Below are positions 25,741-34,261 of a DNA stretch of 64,000 nt, piece by piece. The notes under the pieces are model-generated. The model made no database searches, was not told where the DNA came from, and saw nothing but the letters and a program-made list of their open reading frames with translations. The first letter of the stretch is position 1. Every line of letters starts with the position of its first letter. A program made the translations under genes and the position numbers. This DNA comes from Paludibacter sp. (lineage in GTDB: Bacteria; Bacteroidota; Bacteroidia; Bacteroidales; Paludibacteraceae), in NCBI GenBank assembly GCA_028690665.1, contig JAQVAV010000005.1, positions 62,001-126,000 of the forward strand. Reading direction: 5' to 3'.

Positions 25741-26955
25741 TTATCTCCTTGAATCACGGTTTGTATTCGATTTTGAACTACTTCCTGAGGAACGTGTATT
25801 AGTAGACGAACTTTTTGAAGACGATTCGGTCGATTTACCAGCTTTCACTGTTGAACGGCTTGATGCCGATTCTGAACGACTTGCAGGCCGGCTAACCGTA
25901 GTTGTTGACCTCGTTGAGCTTCCGGATTTTACAGTTCCTGTATTTTTTTCTGACCGACTCGAACTATTTCCAGAAACAGTATTAGAAGTACGAGAATTTC
26001 CTGAACTGGTAGAGCTACGTGTAACTACTGTATTACCTGAACGTGAACGTTGGCTTACTCCCGTAGATCTGCTGCTTCCAGCAGAACTGTTTGTACGGAT
26101 TACAGAACGTCTGCTGCTTTCATTACCGGATACACCCGAACGGGATACATTGGTTGAAGTTGTTCTGCTAACCGAAGACTGAGACCTTCTTGAACTGCTT
26201 CCAGTGCTATTATTTACTCGATCAAGTTCACGGCGGCTGGTCATATTACTGTTGCGACTGCTGAAAGTACGTTCCGGATGACGGGTTGCATAATCACTGC
26301 GACCTACTGATTTATAAAGATTAGTTACATGATCGTTTCGATAATAGCTGTTATGTCTGTAACGATTTCTATAATTAATATGAGTATTAATATTGGTCAT
26401 ATAGATATTTATTGAAACCGGACGACGATAACGATAATATACAGGATAATGTCCCCAATAATAAGGGGAATACCAACGTGTATAATTATGTGACCAGAAC
26501 CAACGAACGAATAGAGGGGTACTATAATAGTATGGTTGAATTATATAATTGGCACCATAAATATACGGATCTCCAACTACACGAACGGTAGTTCTACTAT
26601 ATTCATCCCTGTCTACAACAATTGTTGCAACATCCTGATAAACATCAACGTCCAAAACGGCCTGAATCACGATTAAGTGTGTATTATTGTCCGATGTTTC
26701 CACAACTCTTAAATAATCAATCTCTCCATCCCCATTGAGGTCAAGATTCGAAATCTGATTGTCATAATCGTTCAGTCGTCTTTCAAAATCTTCCAGATCG
26801 CTTGATTCACCAAAAATTGAAGCTACAGCCTTTAAGTCCAACGAATAACTGATATCATCGTTTACAGCCTGAACTGTATATGTTGTTTGTGCCGATAGTT
26901 GAGCGGTTATAACTATGAAAAGTGCCGCTAACAGGCTTGCTAATCTTGCTCTCAT
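25741..26955 (-). CDS. Secreted Tyr-rich protein with EF-hand-like loop and Ser/Arg-rich tail
   Basis: A signal peptide ending TAQLSAQ is followed by a globular region with DLNGDGEID (residues 72-80), an EF-hand/dockerin-like calcium loop, then a segment very rich in Tyr and Trp (about 130-215, such as RWFWSHNYTRWYSPYYWGHY), and finally about 185 residues composed almost only of Ser, Arg, Thr, Asn and Gly. I recall related Bacteroidota proteins but no function. The tail is predicted disordered and strongly basic. Transcribed alone, ending at the hairpin at 25674-25700. Confidence 0.75.
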   Translation of the reverse strand: MRARLASLLAALFIVITAQLSAQTTYTVQAVNDDISYSLDLKAVASIFGESSDLEDFERRLNDYDNQISNLDLNGDGEIDYLRVVETSDNNTHLIVIQAVLDVDVYQDVATIVVDRDEYSRTTVRVVGDPYIYGANYIIQPYYYSTPLFVRWFWSHNYTRWYSPYYWGHYPVYYRYRRPVSINIYMTNINTHINYRNRYRHNSYYRNDHVTNLYKSVGRSDYATRHPERTFSSRNSNMTSRRELDRVNNSTGSSSRRSQSSVSRTTSTNVSRSGVSGNESSRRSVIRTNSSAGSSRSTGVSQRSRSGNTVVTRSSTSSGNSRTSNTVSGNSSSRSEKNTGTVKSGSSTRSTTTVSRPASRSESASSRSTVKAGKSTESSSKSSSTNTRSSGSSSKSNTNRDSRR

Positions 26956-27183
26956 ACTCTCTTAATTTAAATGGTGAATAATGTATATATTTCTTATAGC
27001 TTGTAAATTAATTTACGATTGTATTTTCATTAATTCAAAAGCTGTGCCAAAACAAATAAAGTATGTTTTTTAATTATTGAGAATATTTTGATTTACAAGC
27101 AACCATTTAATTATAAGACATATATATAAATAAATTTATTTGATCTCCTACAATACGGATTAACCGGAATCATCTTTTTTAGT

Positions 27184-27191
27184 TATCTTTG
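27184..27191 (+). promoter_or_regulatory. -7 element upstream of cvpA
   Basis: TATCTTTG, perfect TAnnTTTG, 16 nt before the ATG. The rest of 26956-27183 shows no gene or clear signal. Confidence 0.45.
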
Positions 27192-27207
27192 CCTAAAACC
27201 CTCTGAT

Positions 27208-27747
27208 ATGAGCACATTAGATTTAATCATAATTATTCCCATAGCCATAGGATTTGTATTTGGTCTTTTTAAAGGTTTAATAAAGGAGCTTACTTCTTTA
27301 GCCGCCATTTTTCTGGGTATTTTCGGAGCCAAACTTTTTTCTCCCGCCGTTTCAACATTTTTTATGAAACATTTTTCATTCTCGGAAAAAATAGCCGTTC
27401 CGGTTGCCTATTTGGTAGTATTTATAATAATAGCCATAATACTCCTCCTTGTTGCCCGGTCGGTTGATAAATTGTTTGACTCAATATCATTAGGAGGGCT
27501 TAATAAATTTCTGGGAGGACTCTTCGGGGGCATCAAATATGCATTAATTTTAAGTATTTTATTAAATATTTTCAATGCTATCGACAGCAAGTTCAGTTTA
27601 GTCAACCCTGAAATGAAAACAGAATCATTTGCATACGAACATATATTAAAACTGGCACCGACACTTTGGGAAGAAGTCAAAAAACAAAATGTAGTTACGG
27701 ATTATAATCCTCAAAACAACGAAAAAAAACTCAATGCTTCTGATTAA
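27208..27747 (+). CDS. cvpA: CvpA family membrane protein
   Basis: Inner-membrane protein with four predicted helices: [22 protein letters not shown] (with the family GLFKGLIKE turn), [34 protein letters not shown] and a fourth around [16 protein letters not shown]. The arrangement matches the CvpA/colicin V production family; exact function is unsettled. The 3' end overlaps rnhB by 14 bp, so the two are translationally coupled. Confidence 0.85.
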   Translation: MSTLDLIIIIPIAIGFVFGLFKGLIKELTSLAAIFLGIFGAKLFSPAVSTFFMKHFSFSEKIAVPVAYLVVFIIIAIILLLVARSVDKLFDSISLGGLNKFLGGLFGGIKYALILSILLNIFNAIDSKFSLVNPEMKTESFAYEHILKLAPTLWEEVKKQNVVTDYNPQNNEKKLNASD

Positions 27748-28387
27748 TTATTCGGGTATCGAACTGGAATGCGGATGCGACGAAGCCGGTCGCGGATGCT
27801 TAGCCGGCCCTGTTGTTGCGGCAGCCGTTATACTGCCATCCGATTTTGTCTGTCCGAAACTCAACGATTCAAAACAACTGAGCGAAAAAGAGCGGAATGC
27901 ACTTAGGCCCGTTATAGAAGAAAATGCGCTTGTCTGGGCCGTAGCAGCCGTCGATAATTTTGAGATCGATCGTATTAATATTCTGAATGCTTCCATACTT
28001 GCTATGCATCGGGCAATAGACCAGTTAAAAATGGCCCCTGAGTTTATTATTATTGATGGTAATAAATTCAAACCTTATAAAAATATTCCATACCAGACTA
28101 TTGTAAAAGGAGATGGTAAATATCTGTCAATTGCAGCAGCATCTGTTTTGGCAAAAACACATCGGGATGAAATGATGGTGAATTTACATACCGATTTTCC
28201 TTTTTACAATTGGGATAAAAATAAGGCCTATCCTACCAAACAGCATCGTGATGCAATTCGCGAGTATGGTACTACTCCCTGGCATCGCATGAGTTTTGAC
28301 TTATTGGGCGAAAAAAAGCTTATGGTAAAACGTCCAAGGAAACCTCGTAAAACAAGGACAAACGATTCACCTGAATTAGAATTCTAA
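27734..28387 (+). CDS. rnhB: Ribonuclease HII
   Basis: Cleaves RNA in RNA/DNA hybrids and at misincorporated ribonucleotides. The catalytic opening [20 protein letters not shown] carries the Asp-Glu pair, IIIDGNKF holds the third acidic residue and [22 protein letters not shown] the fourth region. Length 217 with a short basic C-terminal tail ([10 protein letters not shown]). Stop codon lies 2 bp from that of the convergent tamL within a 16-bp palindrome (ATTCTAAATTTAGAAT). Confidence 0.93.
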   Translation: MLLINYSGIELECGCDEAGRGCLAGPVVAAAVILPSDFVCPKLNDSKQLSEKERNALRPVIEENALVWAVAAVDNFEIDRINILNASILAMHRAIDQLKMAPEFIIIDGNKFKPYKNIPYQTIVKGDGKYLSIAAASVLAKTHRDEMMVNLHTDFPFYNWDKNKAYPTKQHRDAIREYGTTPWHRMSFDLLGEKKLMVKRPRKPRKTRTNDSPELEF

Positions 28388-28389
28388 AT

Positions 28390-30666
28390 TTAGAATGGAT
28401 AACCGATTGCAATATGGAATGCAAAATCATCTTTTAAACTAAAATCATTACCTAACTGCCATTGATGAACACGGGATTGTGATGGATCAAATAGTTTTAG
28501 TCCAAAATCAAAACGGGCAATAAAAAATGAAAAATCCATCCTGATCCCGGTACCGTATGCAATAGCCAGCTGCTTCATGAAGGTATTTAATTTGAATACT
28601 CCTCCTTGTTGCTCCTCATAATCCCTGATTGTCCAAACATTACCACCATCTAAAAACAATGCACCTTCGAACACATAAAACAATTTCACCCGGTATTCCA
28701 TATTGAGATCAAGCTTTATGTCTCCAACCTGATTAAAATCGCGCCTTCCGGAAGCTAATGAAGGATCCCGCTGATAAATTCCCGGCCCCAGCGAACTTTC
28801 ATTCCATCCTCTTACACTGTTAGCTCCACCGGAATAGAACCGACGCTCGTAAGGAATGATCGAAGCGTTTCCATACGGAAATCCCAGTCCAAAGCCAAAA
28901 TGATACACAAGGTGATTATTCTTATCTAATATCTGATGGTAAGTAGTATTATATTCCCCACGAACATATTGGGAATATCCTATTCCAAATAGCTGATAGT
29001 TCCCGTCCGACGAAACAGGCGTCCCCAGCAATTTATTCAATCCATAAAGCAAATTTCCGGCAGACTCAATGCTATAGCGATAGGTAGAATAATTGCGCAA
29101 CGGACGATTGGGGTTAAACGTACTGAAAGAACCGGTATATCCCGAGCGGAGGATAAAGCGGCTATTGTAATTATATTTATTATAAATACCTGTTGCCAAA
29201 TAGGTTGAATAAAAAACCGGATCAACCGTATAGTCCATATAACTCAGATTAAACAGCTCGAATGTATGGGTAAATTTAGTTCTCACCCATGAATAATTCA
29301 CACCAGCACCCGCGTTCAGTGCTGAAAATTGAGAAGGACGGAACTGATAACTCAAATTACTGGTAAACTCTGTGTTAGCATGAATATTCCGCTTAAAATC
29401 AAAGCTGCCTACCGGGAACATAAATTTCGGAAAACGTAACCCGACCTGCCCCCCAAGTTCGCGTTCCCAAATTCCCTGTTGCCATTCGTAGGCCAGCCGT
29501 CCCTGCAAAGTCAGAGCCTCCGCACCTTTAAACGTATTTTTATTTACACCATTTAATTTCCATGCACCTCCCCAGTAACCATCCGTGTAAGTACCTTCAA
29601 GTTCTGTCGAAAAAGAAACTGTTTTGGCCGGCTCTATAATGATATAGCAATCGAGCGTATTTTGATTTTTCTCCTTAAAACTTATATTGACATACTTGAT
29701 TGGTCCCAACGAATTCAGAGCCGAATATGTTTTTTCCACATTTTTTTCATTAAAAACCGAATGTGGATTAATATATGTATTATTGATCAGGGCATCAAGC
29801 TTAAGGAACTTCTGATCTTCAAAGATAAGATAGAAATCACGAAAACTTACAGTATCAAATTTTGTAAAATCTATATTATCCATGTTTATTCCGGCCCCTG
29901 TATTAGCAAAAAAAATGACTTTACCGACATTGAACTTTTGGAACATGTATTTATTCAATGAATCATGATTCAGTTTCAACGTAGAAATAAGATCAAGTGA
30001 CAAATCAATTTTATGGTCTACCTGCGAACTGTCTGCAATATATGCCAGATATTCTTTATTAAAGTGATAATACCCCCTATCACGCATGGCCGTTGCAACT
30101 CGTGAACGCTCGGCATCGAGCTGGTCGACGTCAAAATTCATTCCCGGACGAATAAGCGATTTTGCAGTATCAGTTGCAATCCGGTCAAGAACCTCGTTTT
30201 TAATTTTTATATTATATCTTCTTATTGAATAGGGACGGTTTGAATGTATGAAATAATCAACTTCCGCTTTTTTCTTTTTAAGCTTAACCTGACTTTCGAC
30301 CTGTGCATTGATAAACCCTCGGTTCACATACAGTTTCTGCAACTGCTGAACCGAAATATCGGTCATATTCTGATTAAAAATAACAGGAGCGGATCCCATA
30401 CGCTTCAAACTTTTATTGATCCAGCTTGCAGTATCCTTACCGGCAAGATTGTAAATTCCCAACTGAAGACGGAACAGGCCAAAAGCTCGCGCATTAGGGG
30501 TTTGCCGAAGGTATTCCTTGAGATCTGACTGCGAAATGTTGTTTACATCAGAATGAATTCTGGTTTGATTGAGCAAATACTCTCCATCGGGAACGTGTTT
30601 TGTCACATTACATGCCGACAGAATAAGCATTACTGCAAAAAATAAAACCAGTTTTCGATAGCTCAT
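28390..30666 (-). CDS. tamL: BamA/TamA-like outer membrane lipoprotein TamL
   Basis: Omp85-family protein with a lipoprotein signal (LVLFFAVMLILSAC), POTRA-like domains (residues about 30-380) and a 16-stranded-type barrel ending in the beta-signal HIAIGYPF. The Omp85 motif region includes RFYSGGANSVRGW. Bacteroidota use a lipidated TamA variant, TamL, in outer-membrane or surface-lipoprotein assembly. The ATG at 30666 is chosen: the longer frame starts with TTG at 30693, inside a TATATTTG -7 box. No tamB is adjacent in this window on either side. Confidence 0.88.
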   Translation of the reverse strand: MSYRKLVLFFAVMLILSACNVTKHVPDGEYLLNQTRIHSDVNNISQSDLKEYLRQTPNARAFGLFRLQLGIYNLAGKDTASWINKSLKRMGSAPVIFNQNMTDISVQQLQKLYVNRGFINAQVESQVKLKKKKAEVDYFIHSNRPYSIRRYNIKIKNEVLDRIATDTAKSLIRPGMNFDVDQLDAERSRVATAMRDRGYYHFNKEYLAYIADSSQVDHKIDLSLDLISTLKLNHDSLNKYMFQKFNVGKVIFFANTGAGINMDNIDFTKFDTVSFRDFYLIFEDQKFLKLDALINNTYINPHSVFNEKNVEKTYSALNSLGPIKYVNISFKEKNQNTLDCYIIIEPAKTVSFSTELEGTYTDGYWGGAWKLNGVNKNTFKGAEALTLQGRLAYEWQQGIWERELGGQVGLRFPKFMFPVGSFDFKRNIHANTEFTSNLSYQFRPSQFSALNAGAGVNYSWVRTKFTHTFELFNLSYMDYTVDPVFYSTYLATGIYNKYNYNSRFILRSGYTGSFSTFNPNRPLRNYSTYRYSIESAGNLLYGLNKLLGTPVSSDGNYQLFGIGYSQYVRGEYNTTYHQILDKNNHLVYHFGFGLGFPYGNASIIPYERRFYSGGANSVRGWNESSLGPGIYQRDPSLASGRRDFNQVGDIKLDLNMEYRVKLFYVFEGALFLDGGNVWTIRDYEEQQGGVFKLNTFMKQLAIAYGTGIRMDFSFFIARFDFGLKLFDPSQSRVHQWQLGNDFSLKDDFAFHIAIGYPF

Positions 30667-30690
30667 AATCAACCTGAGGGATTTAGTTTG

Positions 30691-30698
30691 CAAATATA
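30691..30698 (-). promoter_or_regulatory. -7 element of tamL
   Basis: TATATTTG on the minus strand, perfect TAnnTTTG, 24 nt upstream of the ATG at 30666. It excludes the TTG at 30693 as start. Confidence 0.5.
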
Positions 30699-30779
30699 GT
30701 TTAAATTGAAAATACAGCGATATTCCGGCATGTTTTATTCTGAAATTTTCAGGATTTACATGGGTTTTAAATAACCGCT

Positions 30780-30810
30780 TTTGTTATTTACTGAATCTTT
30801 CTTAGCTTTG
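30780..30810 (+). promoter_or_regulatory. Consensus Bacteroidota promoter of the RNA methyltransferase gene
   Basis: TTTG-N19-TAGCTTTG matches the Bacteroidota -33/-7 consensus exactly, with the consensus spacing, 49 nt upstream of the GTG start. Confidence 0.7.
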
Positions 30811-30859
30811 TCCGAATTTTCAGTAAATAAACATTCCGCATAACATTAATCAGGCCAAA

Positions 30860-31612
30860 GTGATTTCAAAAAATCAGATAAAACTTATTGCATCGCTCGC
30901 ACAAAAAAAGTTTCGGGATGAAACAGGTTTGTTTGTGGCAGAAGGTACCAAGTTGGTTACAGAACTTTCAAGCACCTTTGAATCACAATCCTTTTTCGTG
31001 ACGTCCGACTGGTTAACTGAAAACCCGATGCATAATCTGCAAAATCCAGTAGAAATCACCTCCGCAGAAATGGCTAAAATTTCAAACCAGAAAACGTCTC
31101 AAGGAATATTGGGTATTTTCAAAAAACCAATTTATAAAAACTCCGATTTTAATATTCAAAATAAACTTACCTTGGCCTTGGATGATATTCAGGATCCGGG
31201 CAATCTCGGAACCATTATTCGTATTGCCGACTGGTTTGGAATTGATGATATTTTTTGTTCATTACATTGTGCTGATGCTTATGGTCCAAAAACCGTACAG
31301 GCAACTATGGGCGCTTTGGCAAGAGTCAGAATACATCATATTGATCTCCACAATTTTTTGGAAAATACAGGAAAAAATCTGCCGGTTTACGGAACTTTTA
31401 TGGATGGAAGAGATATTTATGAAGAAACTCTCACTACAAACGGAATTATCGTTATGGGAAACGAGGGAAACGGCATATCCCCAAAAACAGAAAAGTTAGT
31501 AACCAAACGATTGTTGATTCCTAACTTTCCCAAAGGTACACCTACATCAGAATCTCTCAATGTAAGTGTGGCCACAGCGCTTGTCTGTGCCGAATTTCGT
31601 CGTCGTAACTAA
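30860..31612 (+). CDS. TrmH/SpoU-family RNA 2'-O-methyltransferase
   Basis: SPOUT-class methyltransferase. N-terminal substrate-binding domain (KKFRDETGLFVAEGTKLVTEL) followed by the knot domain: TLALDDIQDPGNLGTIIRIA (motif 1), GIIVMGNEGNGIS (motif 2) and IPNFPKGTPTSESLNVSVA (motif 3). Length 250 fits. The start is GTG, since an in-frame TAA lies upstream without any ATG between. Divergent from tamL and 5 bp from the convergent stop of the TonB-type OMP gene. Whether the target is rRNA or tRNA cannot be read from sequence. Confidence 0.9.
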   Translation: MISKNQIKLIASLAQKKFRDETGLFVAEGTKLVTELSSTFESQSFFVTSDWLTENPMHNLQNPVEITSAEMAKISNQKTSQGILGIFKKPIYKNSDFNIQNKLTLALDDIQDPGNLGTIIRIADWFGIDDIFCSLHCADAYGPKTVQATMGALARVRIHHIDLHNFLENTGKNLPVYGTFMDGRDIYEETLTTNGIIVMGNEGNGISPKTEKLVTKRLLIPNFPKGTPTSESLNVSVATALVCAEFRRRN

Positions 31613-31617
31613 AGAAA

Positions 31618-34086
31618 TCAATCCATACTTCCATCAAAGTTCATATCCTGCTGTTGATTATCCTGTTTCTTTTTATCCATCTTCGGCTTCATATTTCCGA
31701 AGTTGTAGCTTACCGTCAGGCCAATCATACGACCGTGGAAATAAGATTCGTTGGTTTGATAAAAACCATCTCCCCAGGTAATAGTATTTCTTTTACGGGT
31801 ATTCAGCAGGTCGCGAACCATGAGATTCAGACTCAGATTACGATTCAGGAAGGTTTGACGCAAACCCAAATCAATCGAATAACTCGGGGTTTCACGTCCC
31901 TGAGCAATTAGCCTGGGAGCCGAATATTGACCGGTTATCTGTCCGAAAGTTGTTTTACTCAGTACAATATTGGCCATCACTTTTGCATCCCACGAAAAAT
32001 TTTCCTGTTCAGGAATTACGGTAGTTATCGTAGCGTCGTATGGATTACTGTAAACTGAAGAATCTAACTTATTATAAAACAAATTCAACGACGAAGTCAG
32101 ATTCACTATTTTAAACAACCGATCTTTGGCCACTAATTCGACACCGGAGCTTGTTGTTTTAGCCAGATTCATGTAAGTACTTTCCATAGTTCCATTACGG
32201 ATAAAGCTTACGTTCTGAATTACCTGATCGGTAAAACGATAATATGTGGATGCGGAAAGAGAATGATTATCCCAGCTCTTCAGGTAATTAAACTCTACAG
32301 CTGTCGCGTACTCAGGATCCAGGTCCGGATTTCCGTAAGAGATATTGGTTGAATCGGAATAGTCTTTAAAAGGGTTGATGTAACGGCCTCTCGGGCGATT
32401 TACCCGCCGGGTAAAATTCAGTTGCAGTTCGTTGTTATTAGGCAATGCATAAGAAAGATACGCACTTGGGAAAAGCTTTATATACGGGCTGTAATTTAGT
32501 ACAGAATCAACCAATCCCAGTGAAGCATCTTTAAAGGCATTTGTTGAATTTCGCGCTACATACTCGGCTCTCAATCCTCCCTGAAAAGACAATTTCTCGA
32601 AAAACGTATTCCCGTAAGTCAAATAACCTGCGTGTATCTGTTCGTGATAATCAAAATCATTATAATAAGATTCAACCTCGGTATTGGTAAGATTATTCAT
32701 AGCAGAAGCCGGACTCAGGCGGTGTTGCAGGGTACTTTGCCATCCAGTTTCAATTTTTCCAGCGCTTACAAATTTTTTAGTATAATCCGCTTTAAACTGC
32801 ATGGTATTGTTTTCGCCATAAACTGTTTGCGTTATGTCCAAAATTTTATTTCCATACTCATCTTCCTGAACATAATTATCGTCACCTCCGCGTTTATGAT
32901 GAGAATAAGACGCACTCAACATAAGATTTGAACCTTTATCGTCAAAATCGTGCTTGTAATCCAACGAAACATTCATACTTGGCCGGGTACCTGATTCTGT
33001 GACAGTTCTTGAATAATCTTTAAGAATAGCATTTGTCCCGTAATCAGTAAGCAGATAATCAATTGTACTCGATGAATTTCCTGTACCAAACATACCAAAT
33101 CCACTCAGACTGAGCGTATTTTTGTCATTCAAATGGTAATCTACGCCAGCACGCATAAACAAACCCTGAAAAGCTCTGTTTGTTACATTCTTTTGATTCA
33201 ATACAGTAGTTGTATCTACATCTGATAAATTATAGCGGTCGGTTTTACTCCCTCCCCTGAAGCTCATTGCCCGATAACCCAAATTCAAATAGGCATCTAC
33301 TTTACTACTATTATAATTGATATTCGCCCCAAGCATTGCCCCCGGTTTTCCGCCATCGGTACACATACCACCGGCAGATACGCTTCCGTAATATCCGGCT
33401 TTACGATCCTTTTTGAGAACGATATTGATAATTCCGGCAGTTCCTTCCGGATCAAATTTGGCAGAAGGATTAGTCATTATTTCAATGCTTTGAATGCTTT
33501 CCGCCGGCATTTGTTGTAGAATCTGGGCCCGGTTTTCGGCAGTCAGTCCCGAAGGCTTTCCGTTAATCCATACTTCGACGCTGGAATTGTTACGAAGCGA
33601 GACATTTCCTTCATTATCCACATCAACCGAGGGAATATTCTGTAAAACTTCAGTCGCCGAACCTCCTGCCGATGCTATATTTTGATCAACTGAAAAAACT
33701 TTTTTATCAATTTCAAACTTCATTTGAGTACCCTGCCCCACCACTTCAACTTCTTTCAGGGCTTTGGAGTCTTCAAACATTTTAATCATCCCCATATTCA
33801 ACTCCCTGTCAGTGACATTCAGAGGAATTTCCAAGGTATTGTAACCCACAAAACTAACACGAAGCATATATTTTCCGGAAGATACCTGGGGTAAAGTAAA
33901 ATTTCCTTTTTCATCGGAAGTAACCCCGGCAGAAGGAGCCTGCGAATTATGCTTAATAAGCGCAACATTAACAAAGTCTAAAGGCTTTTGGGTAGAGGCA
34001 TCAATGATTTTCCCTTTTATCGTGTAGAAAGCAAAAGCAGGAATAACCATGAATAAAAGAAAAATAAAACTAACAATCTTCTTCAT
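31618..34086 (-). CDS. TonB-type outer membrane beta-barrel protein (carboxypeptidase-regulatory N-domain)
   Basis: An 822-residue outer membrane protein: signal peptide (FLLFMVIPAFA), a CarboxypepD_reg-like domain (TIKGKIIDASTQKPLDFVNVAL...FVGYNTLEI), a plug domain (ATEVLQNIPSVDVDNEGNVSLR, VEVWINGKPSG, IEIMTNPSAKFDPEGTAGIINIVLKK) and a long barrel of the outer-membrane-beta-barrel-3 type. No SusD partner is adjacent, so it is not a SusC pair; this family is common as a stand-alone OMP with unknown ligand. The protein ends in a soluble Lys/Gln/Asp-rich tail rather than an aromatic residue. Confidence 0.85.
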   Translation of the reverse strand: MKKIVSFIFLLFMVIPAFAFYTIKGKIIDASTQKPLDFVNVALIKHNSQAPSAGVTSDEKGNFTLPQVSSGKYMLRVSFVGYNTLEIPLNVTDRELNMGMIKMFEDSKALKEVEVVGQGTQMKFEIDKKVFSVDQNIASAGGSATEVLQNIPSVDVDNEGNVSLRNNSSVEVWINGKPSGLTAENRAQILQQMPAESIQSIEIMTNPSAKFDPEGTAGIINIVLKKDRKAGYYGSVSAGGMCTDGGKPGAMLGANINYNSSKVDAYLNLGYRAMSFRGGSKTDRYNLSDVDTTTVLNQKNVTNRAFQGLFMRAGVDYHLNDKNTLSLSGFGMFGTGNSSSTIDYLLTDYGTNAILKDYSRTVTESGTRPSMNVSLDYKHDFDDKGSNLMLSASYSHHKRGGDDNYVQEDEYGNKILDITQTVYGENNTMQFKADYTKKFVSAGKIETGWQSTLQHRLSPASAMNNLTNTEVESYYNDFDYHEQIHAGYLTYGNTFFEKLSFQGGLRAEYVARNSTNAFKDASLGLVDSVLNYSPYIKLFPSAYLSYALPNNNELQLNFTRRVNRPRGRYINPFKDYSDSTNISYGNPDLDPEYATAVEFNYLKSWDNHSLSASTYYRFTDQVIQNVSFIRNGTMESTYMNLAKTTSSGVELVAKDRLFKIVNLTSSLNLFYNKLDSSVYSNPYDATITTVIPEQENFSWDAKVMANIVLSKTTFGQITGQYSAPRLIAQGRETPSYSIDLGLRQTFLNRNLSLNLMVRDLLNTRKRNTITWGDGFYQTNESYFHGRMIGLTVSYNFGNMKPKMDKKKQDNQQQDMNFDGSMD

Positions 34087-34195
34087 CCTTAAAAAAATAT
34101 ATGATTTTTGAATTGAAACTTAAAAATGTGTCTGTTTTCGACTACAAAAATCGAACTAGGTTTAAACAGATCATGTCAAAAAAAGTTAATACAAA

Positions 34196-34237
34196 AAAAG
34201 AGATTACTCCAAATATCATGCAGGAGTAATCTCTTTT
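34196..34237. terminator. Terminator between the STN-repeat gene and the TonB-type OMP gene
   Basis: Perfect 15-bp stem AAAAGAGATTACTCC / GGAGTAATCTCTTTT with a 12-nt loop and T tracts in both directions. It ends the sigma-FecR-STN operon. Confidence 0.85.
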
Positions 34238-34261
34238 AGATTAAAAAATTAATATATTTTA

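Noticed and set aside
25741-26310. Ser/Arg-rich region as a DNA tandem repeat or CRISPR-like array
   Set aside because: Codons vary and there is no fixed period; it is compositional bias, not a spaced repeat.
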